From positions 31,792 through 95,791 of the forward strand of contig JAKURD010000012.1 of assembly GCA_022450045.1 (NCBI GenBank): a stretch of DNA of 64,000 bases. The letters run 5' to 3'. Below are positions 16,804 to 24,650 of the stretch, in pieces. Each line of letters starts with the position of its first letter. Position 1 is the first letter of the stretch. Below the pieces are notes generated by a model that was not told the origin of the DNA, did not search any database, and worked only from the letters and a program-made list of their open reading frames with translations. The stretch comes from Gracilimonas sp. Its GTDB lineage: Bacteria > Bacteroidota > Rhodothermia > Balneolales > Balneolaceae. A program made the translations under genes and the position numbers.

Positions 16804-17868
16804 ATGAACAAGATCGAACAACTTAGTGAGCAGGCCATTGAACTCTTAAAAAAGCTCATTTCAACCCGGTCGTATAGTGGTGAAGAAGATGAGACTGCCA
16901 TGCTGCTTTCGAATGTGTTGGAAGAATTCGGTTTCACCCCGAAACGAAAAGGAAATAATGTTTGGGCATGGTCCGGAAAAACCGATTCTGAAAAACCCAC
17001 GCTGATGTTGAATTCCCATCACGACACGGTCAAGGCTTCTTCCAAATGGACCAAGGACCCCTTCACCCCAACTTTCGATAACAATCAAATGTTTGGATTA
17101 GGAAGCAATGATGCCGGTGGACCTCTGGTAAGTTTATTAGCTGCTTTTATTTACCTGTCCCAACAAGAGCAACCTTACAACTTGGTATTTCTTGCTTCGG
17201 CTGAGGAAGAAACTTCCGGGAAAAACGGGGTTCCAATTGTACTGCCTGAATTGGGAAAAATAGATCTCGCCATTGTAGGTGAACCGACCTCTATGGAGCT
17301 GGCCATTGCCGAACGTGGCTTGATTGTGCTGGATTGTGTGGCTCACGGAGAAAGCGGCCACGCCGCCCGGAATGAAGGGGAGAATGCCCTCTATAAGGCT
17401 ATGGATGACATACACTGGTTCCGCACCTTTCATTTTGAAAAGGGTTCGGAAGTGCTCGGAGAAATCAACATGACGGTGACGATGATCGAGGGGGGAAGTC
17501 AACATAATGTAGTACCGGATGAATGCCGGTTTGTGGTCGATGTACGCCCTAATGAGTTTTATTCGAACGAGGAAGTGATTGATATCATCCGCAATCATGT
17601 GGATTGTGAGATAACTCCAAGATCCACCAACTTAAATGCTTCAGGAATTTCAACGGAACATCCGGTGGTAAGAAAAGGTGAGAAGCTGGGCATCAAAGCC
17701 TATGGTTCCAAAACGATGTCAGACCAGGTTCACATGCCATTTAATAGTGTGAAAATAGGCCCCGGAAACACCCGCCGTTCGCATACCGCGGATGAATTTA
17801 TTTATCTGGATGAAATTCGAGAAGGCATCAAAACGTATATTGAGCTTTTGGACAACTTACAGATATAA
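16804..17868 (+). CDS. argE: M20-family deacylase, probable N-acetylcitrulline/acetylornithine deacetylase
   Basis: The open frame extends to 16756, but the ATG at 16804 (MNKIEQLSEQAIELL) matches the family N-terminus and gives 354 residues. Metal ligands of the M20 fold are visible in SHHDTVK, GSNDAGG, ASAEEETSG (catalytic Glu-Glu) and VGEPTSME. The late His is probably in RRSHTADEFI. Because ArgF' uses acylated ornithine, the deacylation step should act on N-acylcitrulline before ArgG. LysK/DapE-type M20 enzymes look alike, so the assignment rests mainly on context. It is 123 bases after argB and 69 bases before argH. Confidence 0.85.
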   Translation: MNKIEQLSEQAIELLKKLISTRSYSGEEDETAMLLSNVLEEFGFTPKRKGNNVWAWSGKTDSEKPTLMLNSHHDTVKASSKWTKDPFTPTFDNNQMFGLGSNDAGGPLVSLLAAFIYLSQQEQPYNLVFLASAEEETSGKNGVPIVLPELGKIDLAIVGEPTSMELAIAERGLIVLDCVAHGESGHAARNEGENALYKAMDDIHWFRTFHFEKGSEVLGEINMTVTMIEGGSQHNVVPDECRFVVDVRPNEFYSNEEVIDIIRNHVDCEITPRSTNLNASGISTEHPVVRKGEKLGIKAYGSKTMSDQVHMPFNSVKIGPGNTRRSHTADEFIYLDEIREGIKTYIELLDNLQI

Positions 17869-17869
17869 C

Positions 17870-17903
17870 GTGTTACCGTGGCTTAATAGAAGCACGGTAA
17901 CAC
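17870..17903. repeat. Perfect hairpin between argE and argH
   Basis: GTGTTACCGTG (17870-17880) is the exact reverse complement of CACGGTAACAC (17893-17903), with a 12-base loop. The stem starts directly after the argE stop. It lacks a T-run, so it is more likely a processing or mRNA-protecting structure or a repeat than a terminator. A related 12-bp hairpin stands before the MetZ-like gene at 43743-43777, and both are followed by TTAACAC. Confidence 0.7.
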
Positions 17904-17937
17904 TTTAACACCTTCACACTTAAACACTTGAAGAAAA

Positions 17938-19227
17938 ATGAAGAAACTTTGGGAAAAAGGAATTGAAACCGATGCATTCATTGAGAAGTTCACGGTAGGG
18001 AATGATCGGGAATTAGATCTGGAACTTGCTAAATATGACGTTCAGGGAACCATCGCCCATATTACCATGCTCGAATCAGTGGGTTTACTGGAATCAGACG
18101 AACTTGAGGAACTTACCGGTGAATTGAATCGCATTCTGGATGAAATGATTGAGCCGGGTGATTTTGAGATCGAAGAAGGAGTGGAGGACGTGCATTCCCA
18201 GATCGAACTTATGCTGACTCGGTCACTTGGGGATGTCGGCAAAAAAGTTCACTCCGGCCGCTCACGAAACGATCAGGTGCTGGTTGATATTCGTCTTTAT
18301 CTCCGTGATCAGATCAAAGAGATCGCTTCCCTTTCCAAAAAATTATTCGATACGCTGATCTCACAAAGTGAATCAAATAAAGAGGTCCTGCTGCCCGGAT
18401 ATACACACACTCAGGCTGCCATGCCCTCAAGTTTTGGGATGTGGTTTGGAGCCTATGCCGAGAGCCTTGTGGATGACCTGATGATGTTGGAATCAACATA
18501 TAAGATCATCAATCGAAATCCCCTGGGGTCCGCGGCAGGGTATGGATCTTCTTTCCCTTTAGACCGAACCATGACCGCCGAACTGCTCGGCTTTGAAGGA
18601 TTGAACGTGAATTCTGTGTACGCACAGATGGGGCGTGGAAAAACAGAGCAAACGCTTTCCTTTGCCATGGCGGGGCTTGCCGGAACGCTAAACAAACTGG
18701 CATCGGATGTTTGCCTCTATAACAGCCAAAACTTCAACTTTATCAAACTGCCCGATGAACTGACCACCGGCTCCAGCATCATGCCGCACAAAAAGAACGC
18801 GGATGTTTTTGAGTTGATCCGTGCCAAGACGAACCTGCTTCTTTCTCTGCCCAATCAAATTGTGATGACCACTTCAAACCTGACCTCCGGCTATCACCGT
18901 GACTTCCAGGTTCTAAAAGAGATCTTATTTCCGGCCATTCAAGAATTAAAAGACTGCCTCTTCATCACCGGGTATGCAGTTGAAAAAATTCAGGTGAATG
19001 ATCAGATCTTAGACGATCCAAAATACAAACTCATCTTTTCGGTGGAAGCAGTTAATGAGCTGGTGTTAAATGGAACTCCTTTTCGTGATGCTTATCAAAA
19101 AGTAGCACAGCAGATCGAAGATGGAAGTTTTGAGCCGCCTGCTGAGCTTAACCATACTCATGAGGGTAGTATTGGAAATTTGGGAAATAAAGAGATTCGG
19201 GAAAGGTTAAACAGACTTGAGATTTAA
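17938..19227 (+). CDS. argH: Argininosuccinate lyase
   Basis: The 429-residue enzyme of the fumarase/aspartase superfamily releases arginine and fumarate, the last step of the pathway. SGRSRNDQVLVD (about residue 105) and the signature GSSIMPHKKNADVFE (catalytic Ser, about residue 280) are present, as are TVGND-type and HTHTQAA-like segments. Length is slightly below the usual 455-460. It closes the operon. The intergenic hairpin before it could set its expression apart from the upstream genes. Confidence 0.95.
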   Translation: MKKLWEKGIETDAFIEKFTVGNDRELDLELAKYDVQGTIAHITMLESVGLLESDELEELTGELNRILDEMIEPGDFEIEEGVEDVHSQIELMLTRSLGDVGKKVHSGRSRNDQVLVDIRLYLRDQIKEIASLSKKLFDTLISQSESNKEVLLPGYTHTQAAMPSSFGMWFGAYAESLVDDLMMLESTYKIINRNPLGSAAGYGSSFPLDRTMTAELLGFEGLNVNSVYAQMGRGKTEQTLSFAMAGLAGTLNKLASDVCLYNSQNFNFIKLPDELTTGSSIMPHKKNADVFELIRAKTNLLLSLPNQIVMTTSNLTSGYHRDFQVLKEILFPAIQELKDCLFITGYAVEKIQVNDQILDDPKYKLIFSVEAVNELVLNGTPFRDAYQKVAQQIEDGSFEPPAELNHTHEGSIGNLGNKEIRERLNRLEI

Positions 19228-19278
19228 GACATAAGATTAAAGATTGTTTGTCTCAAGCCTTTCATCTCACTACTGATC

Positions 19279-19830
19279 ATGAACCAACTTTATTTCATAG
19301 CCCTTATTCCGCCCTCACCCCTAAGAGATGAAATTCAGCAATTGAAGCTGGATGTGAGAGATAAGTTTGGCAGTAAACATGCACTGAATGCTCCTCCACA
19401 CATTACACTCTTGAGTCCCTTTCGCATTGAGAAAGAAAATGTGGATCGCCTGCATTCTATGTTAGAAGTATTTACACAGGGGTTTAACCCCTTTAAAGTT
19501 CAATTCAATGATTTTTCCACCTTTCCGCCCCGTGTGGTTTTTATTAATGTGATTAAGTCACCCGTGCTCACCGAAGTGCAAACCAAACTTGAAAAACTGG
19601 GCCGTTCTAATCCGGAGCTTTTCAACTACAATTATGATGAGCGGCCGTATCATCCTCACTTAACACTGGCCTTCAAGGATCTCACTAAAAGTGACTTTTA
19701 TGCTGTTTGGAAAGAGTTTGAGCATCAGGAATTCCGAAAGGACTTTTTAGCCGAACAGCTTTACCTGCTAAAGCATAACGGTGAAGTTTGGGAAGTTTCT
19801 GAAACATTTCCTTTGGCCAATCCTGGCTAA
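19279..19830 (+). CDS. 2H phosphoesterase (2'-5' RNA ligase / LigT-ThpR superfamily)
   Basis: The 183-residue protein has the two HxT/S motifs that define the 2H superfamily: HITLLSPF (about residue 41) and HPHLTLAF (about residue 126). These enzymes open or form cyclic phosphodiester bonds on RNA ends or small nucleotides, and the natural substrate is often unknown. The length agrees with ThpR-like proteins. It lies 51 bases after argH on the same strand and may be read with it, but has no evident link to arginine. Confidence 0.85.
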   Translation: MNQLYFIALIPPSPLRDEIQQLKLDVRDKFGSKHALNAPPHITLLSPFRIEKENVDRLHSMLEVFTQGFNPFKVQFNDFSTFPPRVVFINVIKSPVLTEVQTKLEKLGRSNPELFNYNYDERPYHPHLTLAFKDLTKSDFYAVWKEFEHQEFRKDFLAEQLYLLKHNGEVWEVSETFPLANPG

Positions 19831-19922
19831 GATCAACCTAATCCAAATAAACCGGAATGCACCCAACTAGTTTAATGTTGAAGGGTCGGAATAATTATTC
19901 AATAACTTATAACAATTCAAAA

Positions 19923-21053
19923 ATGACAAAGTCACTTAAATTATTTGAAGAAGCAGACCTGGGATCAATAACATTACAAAATCGTGTGGTTATGGCTCCT
20001 ATGACCCGCAGCCGTGCTACCGCCGATCATGTTCCCACCGATATCATGGCAACCTATTATGGGCAGCGTTCTAATGCCGGACTTATTATTACGGAAGGAA
20101 CTGCCCCTTCTCCGAATGGAGTTGGATACCCCAGAATTCCCGGTATTTATAATGATGAGCAACGTGAAGCCTGGAAACCGATAGCAGATAATGTTCGTCA
20201 AAATGGCGGAAAAATATTCATGCAATTAATGCACACCGGACGTATCTCCCATGAACTGAATATGCCTGATGATGCAAAGATCCTGGCGCCAAGTGCGGTA
20301 CCTTTCACCGACGATCAGATGTACACCGATCAGAAAGGCCCACAAGACTATCCCGTTCCTGAGAAGATGACGGAAGCCGAAATACAGTCAACCATTCAGG
20401 AACATGTTGATGCAGCTAAGCGTGCAATTGAAGCCGGTTTTGATGGCGTCGAGATACACGGAGCCAATGGATATCTGATCGAACAATTTTTAGCTCCCAA
20501 CACCAATACACGAGACGACAACTACGGCGGATCCATCGAAAACAGGAATCGTTTTGCCATTGAAGTTTCAAAAGCTGTAGTTGATGCCATAGGCAAAGAA
20601 AAAACCGGGATCCGGCTTTCTCCTTATGGTGTATTTAGTGGCATTAAGCCTCACGATAACATCGACGAACAGTACATTGAACTTACCAAAGCCCTTAACG
20701 ATCTTGGATTACTATACATCCATATTGTTGATCACTCCGCCATGGGCACACCGGAGGTTCCCGATTCCATCAAAATTGCGATCAAAGATCACTTCAGTGA
20801 TGGAGCGATTATTCTTTCAGGCGGATACAATGATGCAGAAGAAGCAAGCAAAGACCTTGAAAATGAGAATGGACATTTGATTGCATTTGGACGGCCGTTC
20901 ATTTCAAATCCGGATCTTGTGAACCGCTTGAAAAATGACATTTCCCTGGCTGATCCCGATCATGACACCTTCTACACTCCGGGTGCTGAAGGTTACATCG
21001 ATTACCCAACAGCTGATGAATCACAAACTCTAAATACCGTGAATTCGATATAA
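19923..21053 (+). CDS. Old yellow enzyme family alkene reductase (FMN)
   Basis: The ATG at 19923 (MTKSLKLFEEADLGSI) is chosen over the longer open frame from 19857, because family members begin at this point. The 376-residue FMN enzyme should reduce activated C=C bonds with NAD(P)H. VVMAPMTRSRA, the QLMHTGRIS segment, HGANGYLIEQFLAP and GGSIENRNRF are typical, and the active-site His-Asn pair lies in HGAN. Family members usually end soon after an AEGYxDYP motif. Here the last residues TVNSI and the stop are encoded by a MITE-like terminal repeat (21038-21056), so the C-terminus has been altered by the element. Confidence 0.92.
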   Translation: MTKSLKLFEEADLGSITLQNRVVMAPMTRSRATADHVPTDIMATYYGQRSNAGLIITEGTAPSPNGVGYPRIPGIYNDEQREAWKPIADNVRQNGGKIFMQLMHTGRISHELNMPDDAKILAPSAVPFTDDQMYTDQKGPQDYPVPEKMTEAEIQSTIQEHVDAAKRAIEAGFDGVEIHGANGYLIEQFLAPNTNTRDDNYGGSIENRNRFAIEVSKAVVDAIGKEKTGIRLSPYGVFSGIKPHDNIDEQYIELTKALNDLGLLYIHIVDHSAMGTPEVPDSIKIAIKDHFSDGAIILSGGYNDAEEASKDLENENGHLIAFGRPFISNPDLVNRLKNDISLADPDHDTFYTPGAEGYIDYPTADESQTLNTVNSI

Positions 21054-21344
21054 AGAATTTTAAAAAGGCTATGAGATCCATCTGACGGATTACCCGTCTG
21101 GTGGATGGGCCTGAATGAGTATGTAAGCTGAATTAAAATGATCAAACCGAGAGAGGTAGATTAAACAGCCACGAACTTGATCTGATGGAAACCCCATTTG
21201 ATTGATGGTGCAGGCGCAGGATGCTGGATTAGGCTAAGGAAAAGACGCAGGTGCCCAAATCAGTCAATTGGTCAGATGGACTTAGAGCCATCAGACCGTG
21301 CCTCAAAGGCTTTAACGAGGATAATTATCTCGAACTGGCGTTAA
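21038..21344. repeat. Long MITE-like element, copy A, with hairpin-rich interior
   Basis: The left end CGTGAATTCGATATAAAGA matches the terminal repeat of the short elements exactly over 19 bases. The right end TTATCTCGAACTGGCGTTA matches the opposite terminus with two differences. The interior (about 21068-21336) is shared with 40402-40652 but not with the short copies. It contains three hairpins with the loop-proximal pattern TGAYGG...CCRTC: 21076-21105, 21179-21206 and 21270-21297. No ORF is evident. The gap 21054-21405 consists of this element plus a short unassigned spacer. Confidence 0.7.
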
Positions 21345-21405
21345 ATAAGATCTTTAGAAGTTGAGCCCGATTCTCTCACGGAGTTTCAGGCTTTATTATT
21401 TTTGC

Positions 21406-22188
21406 TCAGGCTTCCTGATCTTCCAATTTTGAGGTAGGCTCAAAATATTCCTGAATGTTATCACGAAGCTTAAGTGCCAGTTCTTTGCGATCAGACGACT
21501 GTTCTGTACGCTCCCCGAATTTTATCTTACAATCGATCTGTGTGGTTTGGGCGAGTTTCATCAAATGTTCGAGAAACCCGTCTCTGGCTCCAAAAAAACA
21601 AACGCTGTCACGGGCATGCTGATCTCCGGGGCCGGTTCTGTAACTGATGGATGCAGTATGCACCGGCACTTTTTGTTTAGCAGGAAATTGAAGTAAAGAG
21701 GCATGAAAAGGTAAAATACCTTCTCCACCCGATGAGGTAGCTTCCGGGAAAAAGACCACTCCCTGATACTCATTCATAAACTCCGACAATTTTTTATTTA
21801 CCCTTTTCACATCGGTCTTGCGCTTACGGTCTACAAATATCACCCCAACAGAATGTACCATAAAACCCAACACCGGCCAGTTGCGAACGGCTTTCTTGGC
21901 CACAAAAGTGCATCTCAGGCTCAGGTAAAGAGGGATAATATCCAGATAACTTAAATGATTGGAAACCAGGAAGAAGGGAGCAGCCGGGGGTGACCCCTGG
22001 ATCTTAACATCCATATTAAAAATAAGAGCAGTGCCTTGTGACCAGGTACGCATAAATAGATTTCGCCAGGGCTCATATCTCCGCCTGAAGATCCTGAGAA
22101 TGGCCAATCCAACAGCATAAATGGCATAGGTAGAAAGGGTAAATATCAGCAGCAGGGTAAGCTTTATAATACCTCGGATCTTACTCAT
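21406..22188 (-). CDS. PlsC-type 1-acyl-glycerol/lyso-lipid O-acyltransferase (OlsA-like)
   Basis: The 260-residue protein has an N-terminal membrane helix (LTLLLIFTLSTYAIYAVGLAI) and the acyltransferase HX4D motif in NHLSYLDIIPL (about residue 87). VFFPEATSSGGEGILPFHASL is the second conserved block, with the FPE variant of FPEG. It should esterify a lyso-lipid at the inner membrane. Because an OlsB-like N-acyltransferase gene lies 27 bases upstream on the same strand, the pair may make ornithine lipid; as a PlsC homologue it could equally make phosphatidic acid. Confidence 0.85.
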   Translation of the reverse strand: MSKIRGIIKLTLLLIFTLSTYAIYAVGLAILRIFRRRYEPWRNLFMRTWSQGTALIFNMDVKIQGSPPAAPFFLVSNHLSYLDIIPLYLSLRCTFVAKKAVRNWPVLGFMVHSVGVIFVDRKRKTDVKRVNKKLSEFMNEYQGVVFFPEATSSGGEGILPFHASLLQFPAKQKVPVHTASISYRTGPGDQHARDSVCFFGARDGFLEHLMKLAQTTQIDCKIKFGERTEQSSDRKELALKLRDNIQEYFEPTSKLEDQEA

Positions 22189-22215
22189 CGTTTTCCTGCT
22201 GAAATTTAGTGTTTT

Positions 22216-22974
22216 TTACCAAAAAAACATCTTTCTGGTGCGGTCAGTGATATTCTCGATATCAAGAAATATCATCACATATAGAAGTTCGAGATCTTTA
22301 TGATAAGCCGGTTTGCTGATGATATCACAACCAACACTCAGGTAGTTTTCAAGTAATGCGGGAGCTTTGAATTTCTTTTTCAAGGACCGCACTTTTTCCT
22401 CTTCATTTTGTTTGAAAGGAGGCTTAGCACTTACCTGATATTCTTTGTGGATCACTCCCTGGTCTTTAAGTTCGTTATAAATGGCCAATCCTTCTTCACG
22501 CGAAGTAGCAGGGATTCCCAGGCTGCCTAAGAGATATCTTTTGTCCAATGCTTGTAAGTAGCCCGCAAATCCTTTCCAAAGTAAGAAAAGAACACGTCCG
22601 CTTCTATGCTTTTCTTCTATACAAGCCCGGCCAACCTCGAAACTTTTGGAAAGCACTTCCTTGGGCAGGTCCTCTAAATTAAACAGGCTTTCTGAGTAAA
22701 ATCCTTCACCCGATACCGCTTGTTCATACGTCTGTAACCGATATGTTCCAACTATTTCACCGGTAGCATTTTCTTTGACAATGAGGTGATGACACTGAGC
22801 ATCAAATTTATCCTCATCAATGGTTTTTGAGGAATCAAACTCCCGTTCAAGTTCTTGATAAAAAACCCGATACCTCAAAGATAAAGCACCTTCAATTTCT
22901 TTTTCAGTCCGTGCAATGCTTACAGTATACCGATGATTGGAAATATCCGGCAAGATCTTTTTCTCTGCTTTCAA
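22216..22974 (-). CDS. GNAT-like N-acyltransferase, OlsB-type (ornithine acyl-ACP acyltransferase candidate)
   Basis: The 252-residue protein matches the Acetyltransf_5/OlsB group. Key segments are LSLRYRVFYQELEREFD with Asp/His residues downstream (DEDKFDAQCHHLIV), GTYRLQTYEQA and FEVGRACIEEKHRSGRVLF. OlsB adds a 3-hydroxy fatty acid to the alpha-amino group of ornithine, and the product is then O-acylated by an OlsA-like enzyme, here the next gene. The substrate is not proved by sequence, as some members make other lyso-aminolipids. It is the first gene of this minus-strand pair. Confidence 0.75.
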   Translation of the reverse strand: MKAEKKILPDISNHRYTVSIARTEKEIEGALSLRYRVFYQELEREFDSSKTIDEDKFDAQCHHLIVKENATGEIVGTYRLQTYEQAVSGEGFYSESLFNLEDLPKEVLSKSFEVGRACIEEKHRSGRVLFLLWKGFAGYLQALDKRYLLGSLGIPATSREEGLAIYNELKDQGVIHKEYQVSAKPPFKQNEEEKVRSLKKKFKAPALLENYLSVGCDIISKPAYHKDLELLYVMIFLDIENITDRTRKMFFW

Positions 22975-23219
22975 CTTTTATTCTGCTCTAATTTTTTTAA
23001 AAACTCTGTATCAATTTTTGTTTAAGCCAACAATTCAGGGTATAAAAAAGATTCCGGTTATCAATTTTTTTAAACCAAGAAAATAATGCCTGATTTCTAA
23101 ATATAGTCTCATAATTGCTCGAAAATATCACTAAATCCATTCATCATTTCAATAAAATATTCGGAAAAGCTAAATATTGGTACTCCCATTCAATTATCAG
23201 TATCATTGGCAGCATTCGG
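22975..23219. other. Divergent intergenic region between OlsB-like gene and MFS gene
   Basis: This AT-rich region of about 300 bases (with the hairpin that follows) separates divergent genes and should hold both promoters. I see no ORF, repeat of the described families or riboswitch that I recognise. Confidence 0.4.
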
Positions 23220-23252
23220 AACGGTTTTGGCAAAAGCCGTTTTTGCTTTTTT
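23220..23252 (+). terminator. Intrinsic-terminator-like hairpin upstream of the MFS gene
   Basis: AACGGTTTT (23220-23228) pairs with AAAAGCCGTT (ending 23241) around a GGCA loop, with one G-U pair, and is followed by TTTTGCTTTTTT. It is oriented on the plus strand, 24 bases before the MFS start. No plus-strand gene lies just upstream for it to terminate, so it may act within the MFS leader. Confidence 0.5.
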
Positions 23253-23275
23253 GTAATTACATAATACCTTAAACT

Positions 23276-24487
23276 TTGAGCAGTACGGCAGAAAAATCAC
23301 AACCTCGTTTACTCCGTGATGTAAACCTTTACATTATATTCGGCATCACGTTAACAGCGGTGATGGGAGTTTCCTCCATCGCTCCCGCCTTTCCTTCCAT
23401 TGCCGATGCCATGCATGTTTCTGCTCAGCAGATCGGACTGCTCATCACCTTCTTTACCTTACCGGGAATTTTTATCACTCCGGTTCTTGGTATTCTGGCC
23501 GACCGGTTTGGGCGGAAGGTCGTATTAGTGCCATCTCTGATCCTATTTGGAATAGCCGGTACCGCCTGTGCATTTGCCACTTCATTTGAGCAAATGCTGT
23601 TCTTCCGGGCGCTTCAGGGGATGGGAAGTGCTTCTTTAGGAGCCCTGAATCTTACGCTGATCGGCGATCTTTACTCCGGAAATCAGCGCGCAACAGCCAT
23701 GGGATATAATGGAAGCGTGTTGAGTATAGGCACAGCATTTTATCCCGCAGTAGGTGGAGCACTGGCAGTGCTCGGCTGGCACTATCCTTTCTTTTTAAGT
23801 CTATTAGCTATTCCGGTCGGACTTTTTGTGCTTACCCATCTTGAAAAAACAGGATCGGACGGTGGACTCAACATGACTGAGATCTTTTCAAATGTTGCAT
23901 CGTCACTGATCTCTAAAAAAGTGATCCCGCTCTTTGTGGGAATCTTCCTGACCTTCATTATGCTTTATGGCGGATACATCACTTTTTTCACCATTCTTTT
24001 GGATGAAAAATTCGAACAGAACTCATTGTGGATCGGGATCATATTATCCGGCTCTTCTTTTATGACTGCATACGCTTCCTCCCAGCTGGGGAAATTGACC
24101 AAACGATTTTCCGAGGTCAACCTGATCCGCACCGCCGCCATCTTGTACTTATCCATTTTTCTGATGCTTCCCCTCGTTGAAAACATTTGGTGGTTCATCA
24201 TACCCGTGATCATTTTTGGAGCTGCCCAAGGGATCAATATCCCAAGCATCCTCAATCTCCTCACCGGGTATGCAGATAAGGAATATCGGGCTGCCTTCCT
24301 TTCCGTGAACTGGGTAGTGATGCGAACCGGTCAGGCACTCGGACCTTATATACTGGGACTTGTATATGCAGGTATCAGCCTCAATGCCACATTCTACGCT
24401 GCAGCCATTGCAGCGGGATTATTTATGATCTCATCCTTCTTCTTCATGAAGAAAGAATGGTATGCCTTTGAGGAAACAGTTTTATAA
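23276..24487 (+). CDS. Major facilitator superfamily transporter (drug/metabolite efflux type)
   Basis: The 403-residue protein shows about twelve hydrophobic segments. MFS motif A is visible as DRFGRKVVLVPS after the second helix (about residue 75), and a motif-C-like GTAFYPAVGGALAVLGW lies in helix 5. The set resembles Bcr/EmrD or QacA-like exporters; the substrate is not predictable. The start is TTG at 23276. No in-frame ATG would keep the first helix (IIFGITLTAVMGVSSIAPAF) with a normal N-terminus. An intrinsic-terminator-like hairpin precedes it. Confidence 0.85.
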   Translation: MSSTAEKSQPRLLRDVNLYIIFGITLTAVMGVSSIAPAFPSIADAMHVSAQQIGLLITFFTLPGIFITPVLGILADRFGRKVVLVPSLILFGIAGTACAFATSFEQMLFFRALQGMGSASLGALNLTLIGDLYSGNQRATAMGYNGSVLSIGTAFYPAVGGALAVLGWHYPFFLSLLAIPVGLFVLTHLEKTGSDGGLNMTEIFSNVASSLISKKVIPLFVGIFLTFIMLYGGYITFFTILLDEKFEQNSLWIGIILSGSSFMTAYASSQLGKLTKRFSEVNLIRTAAILYLSIFLMLPLVENIWWFIIPVIIFGAAQGINIPSILNLLTGYADKEYRAAFLSVNWVVMRTGQALGPYILGLVYAGISLNATFYAAAIAAGLFMISSFFFMKKEWYAFEETVL

Positions 24488-24650
24488 AAATTCCTGCCTT
24501 CCTTTACTTTTCAAATACAGCTCTCTTTTATTTTAACCACTGATTAAAGCCGTTTTACGCTACTTGTGTCATGGTCGGGTTATTTTTTGTAACACATACT
24601 GTTCTTATTTCTCTTAGTAGAGAAGGGATACTAATTTCGGATTATAATTT

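Noticed and set aside
21179-21206. Hammerhead-ribozyme-like CTGATGGAAAC in the long mobile element
   Set aside because: The CUGAUGA core, stem II and GAAA order cannot be built here; the bases instead form an ordinary hairpin.
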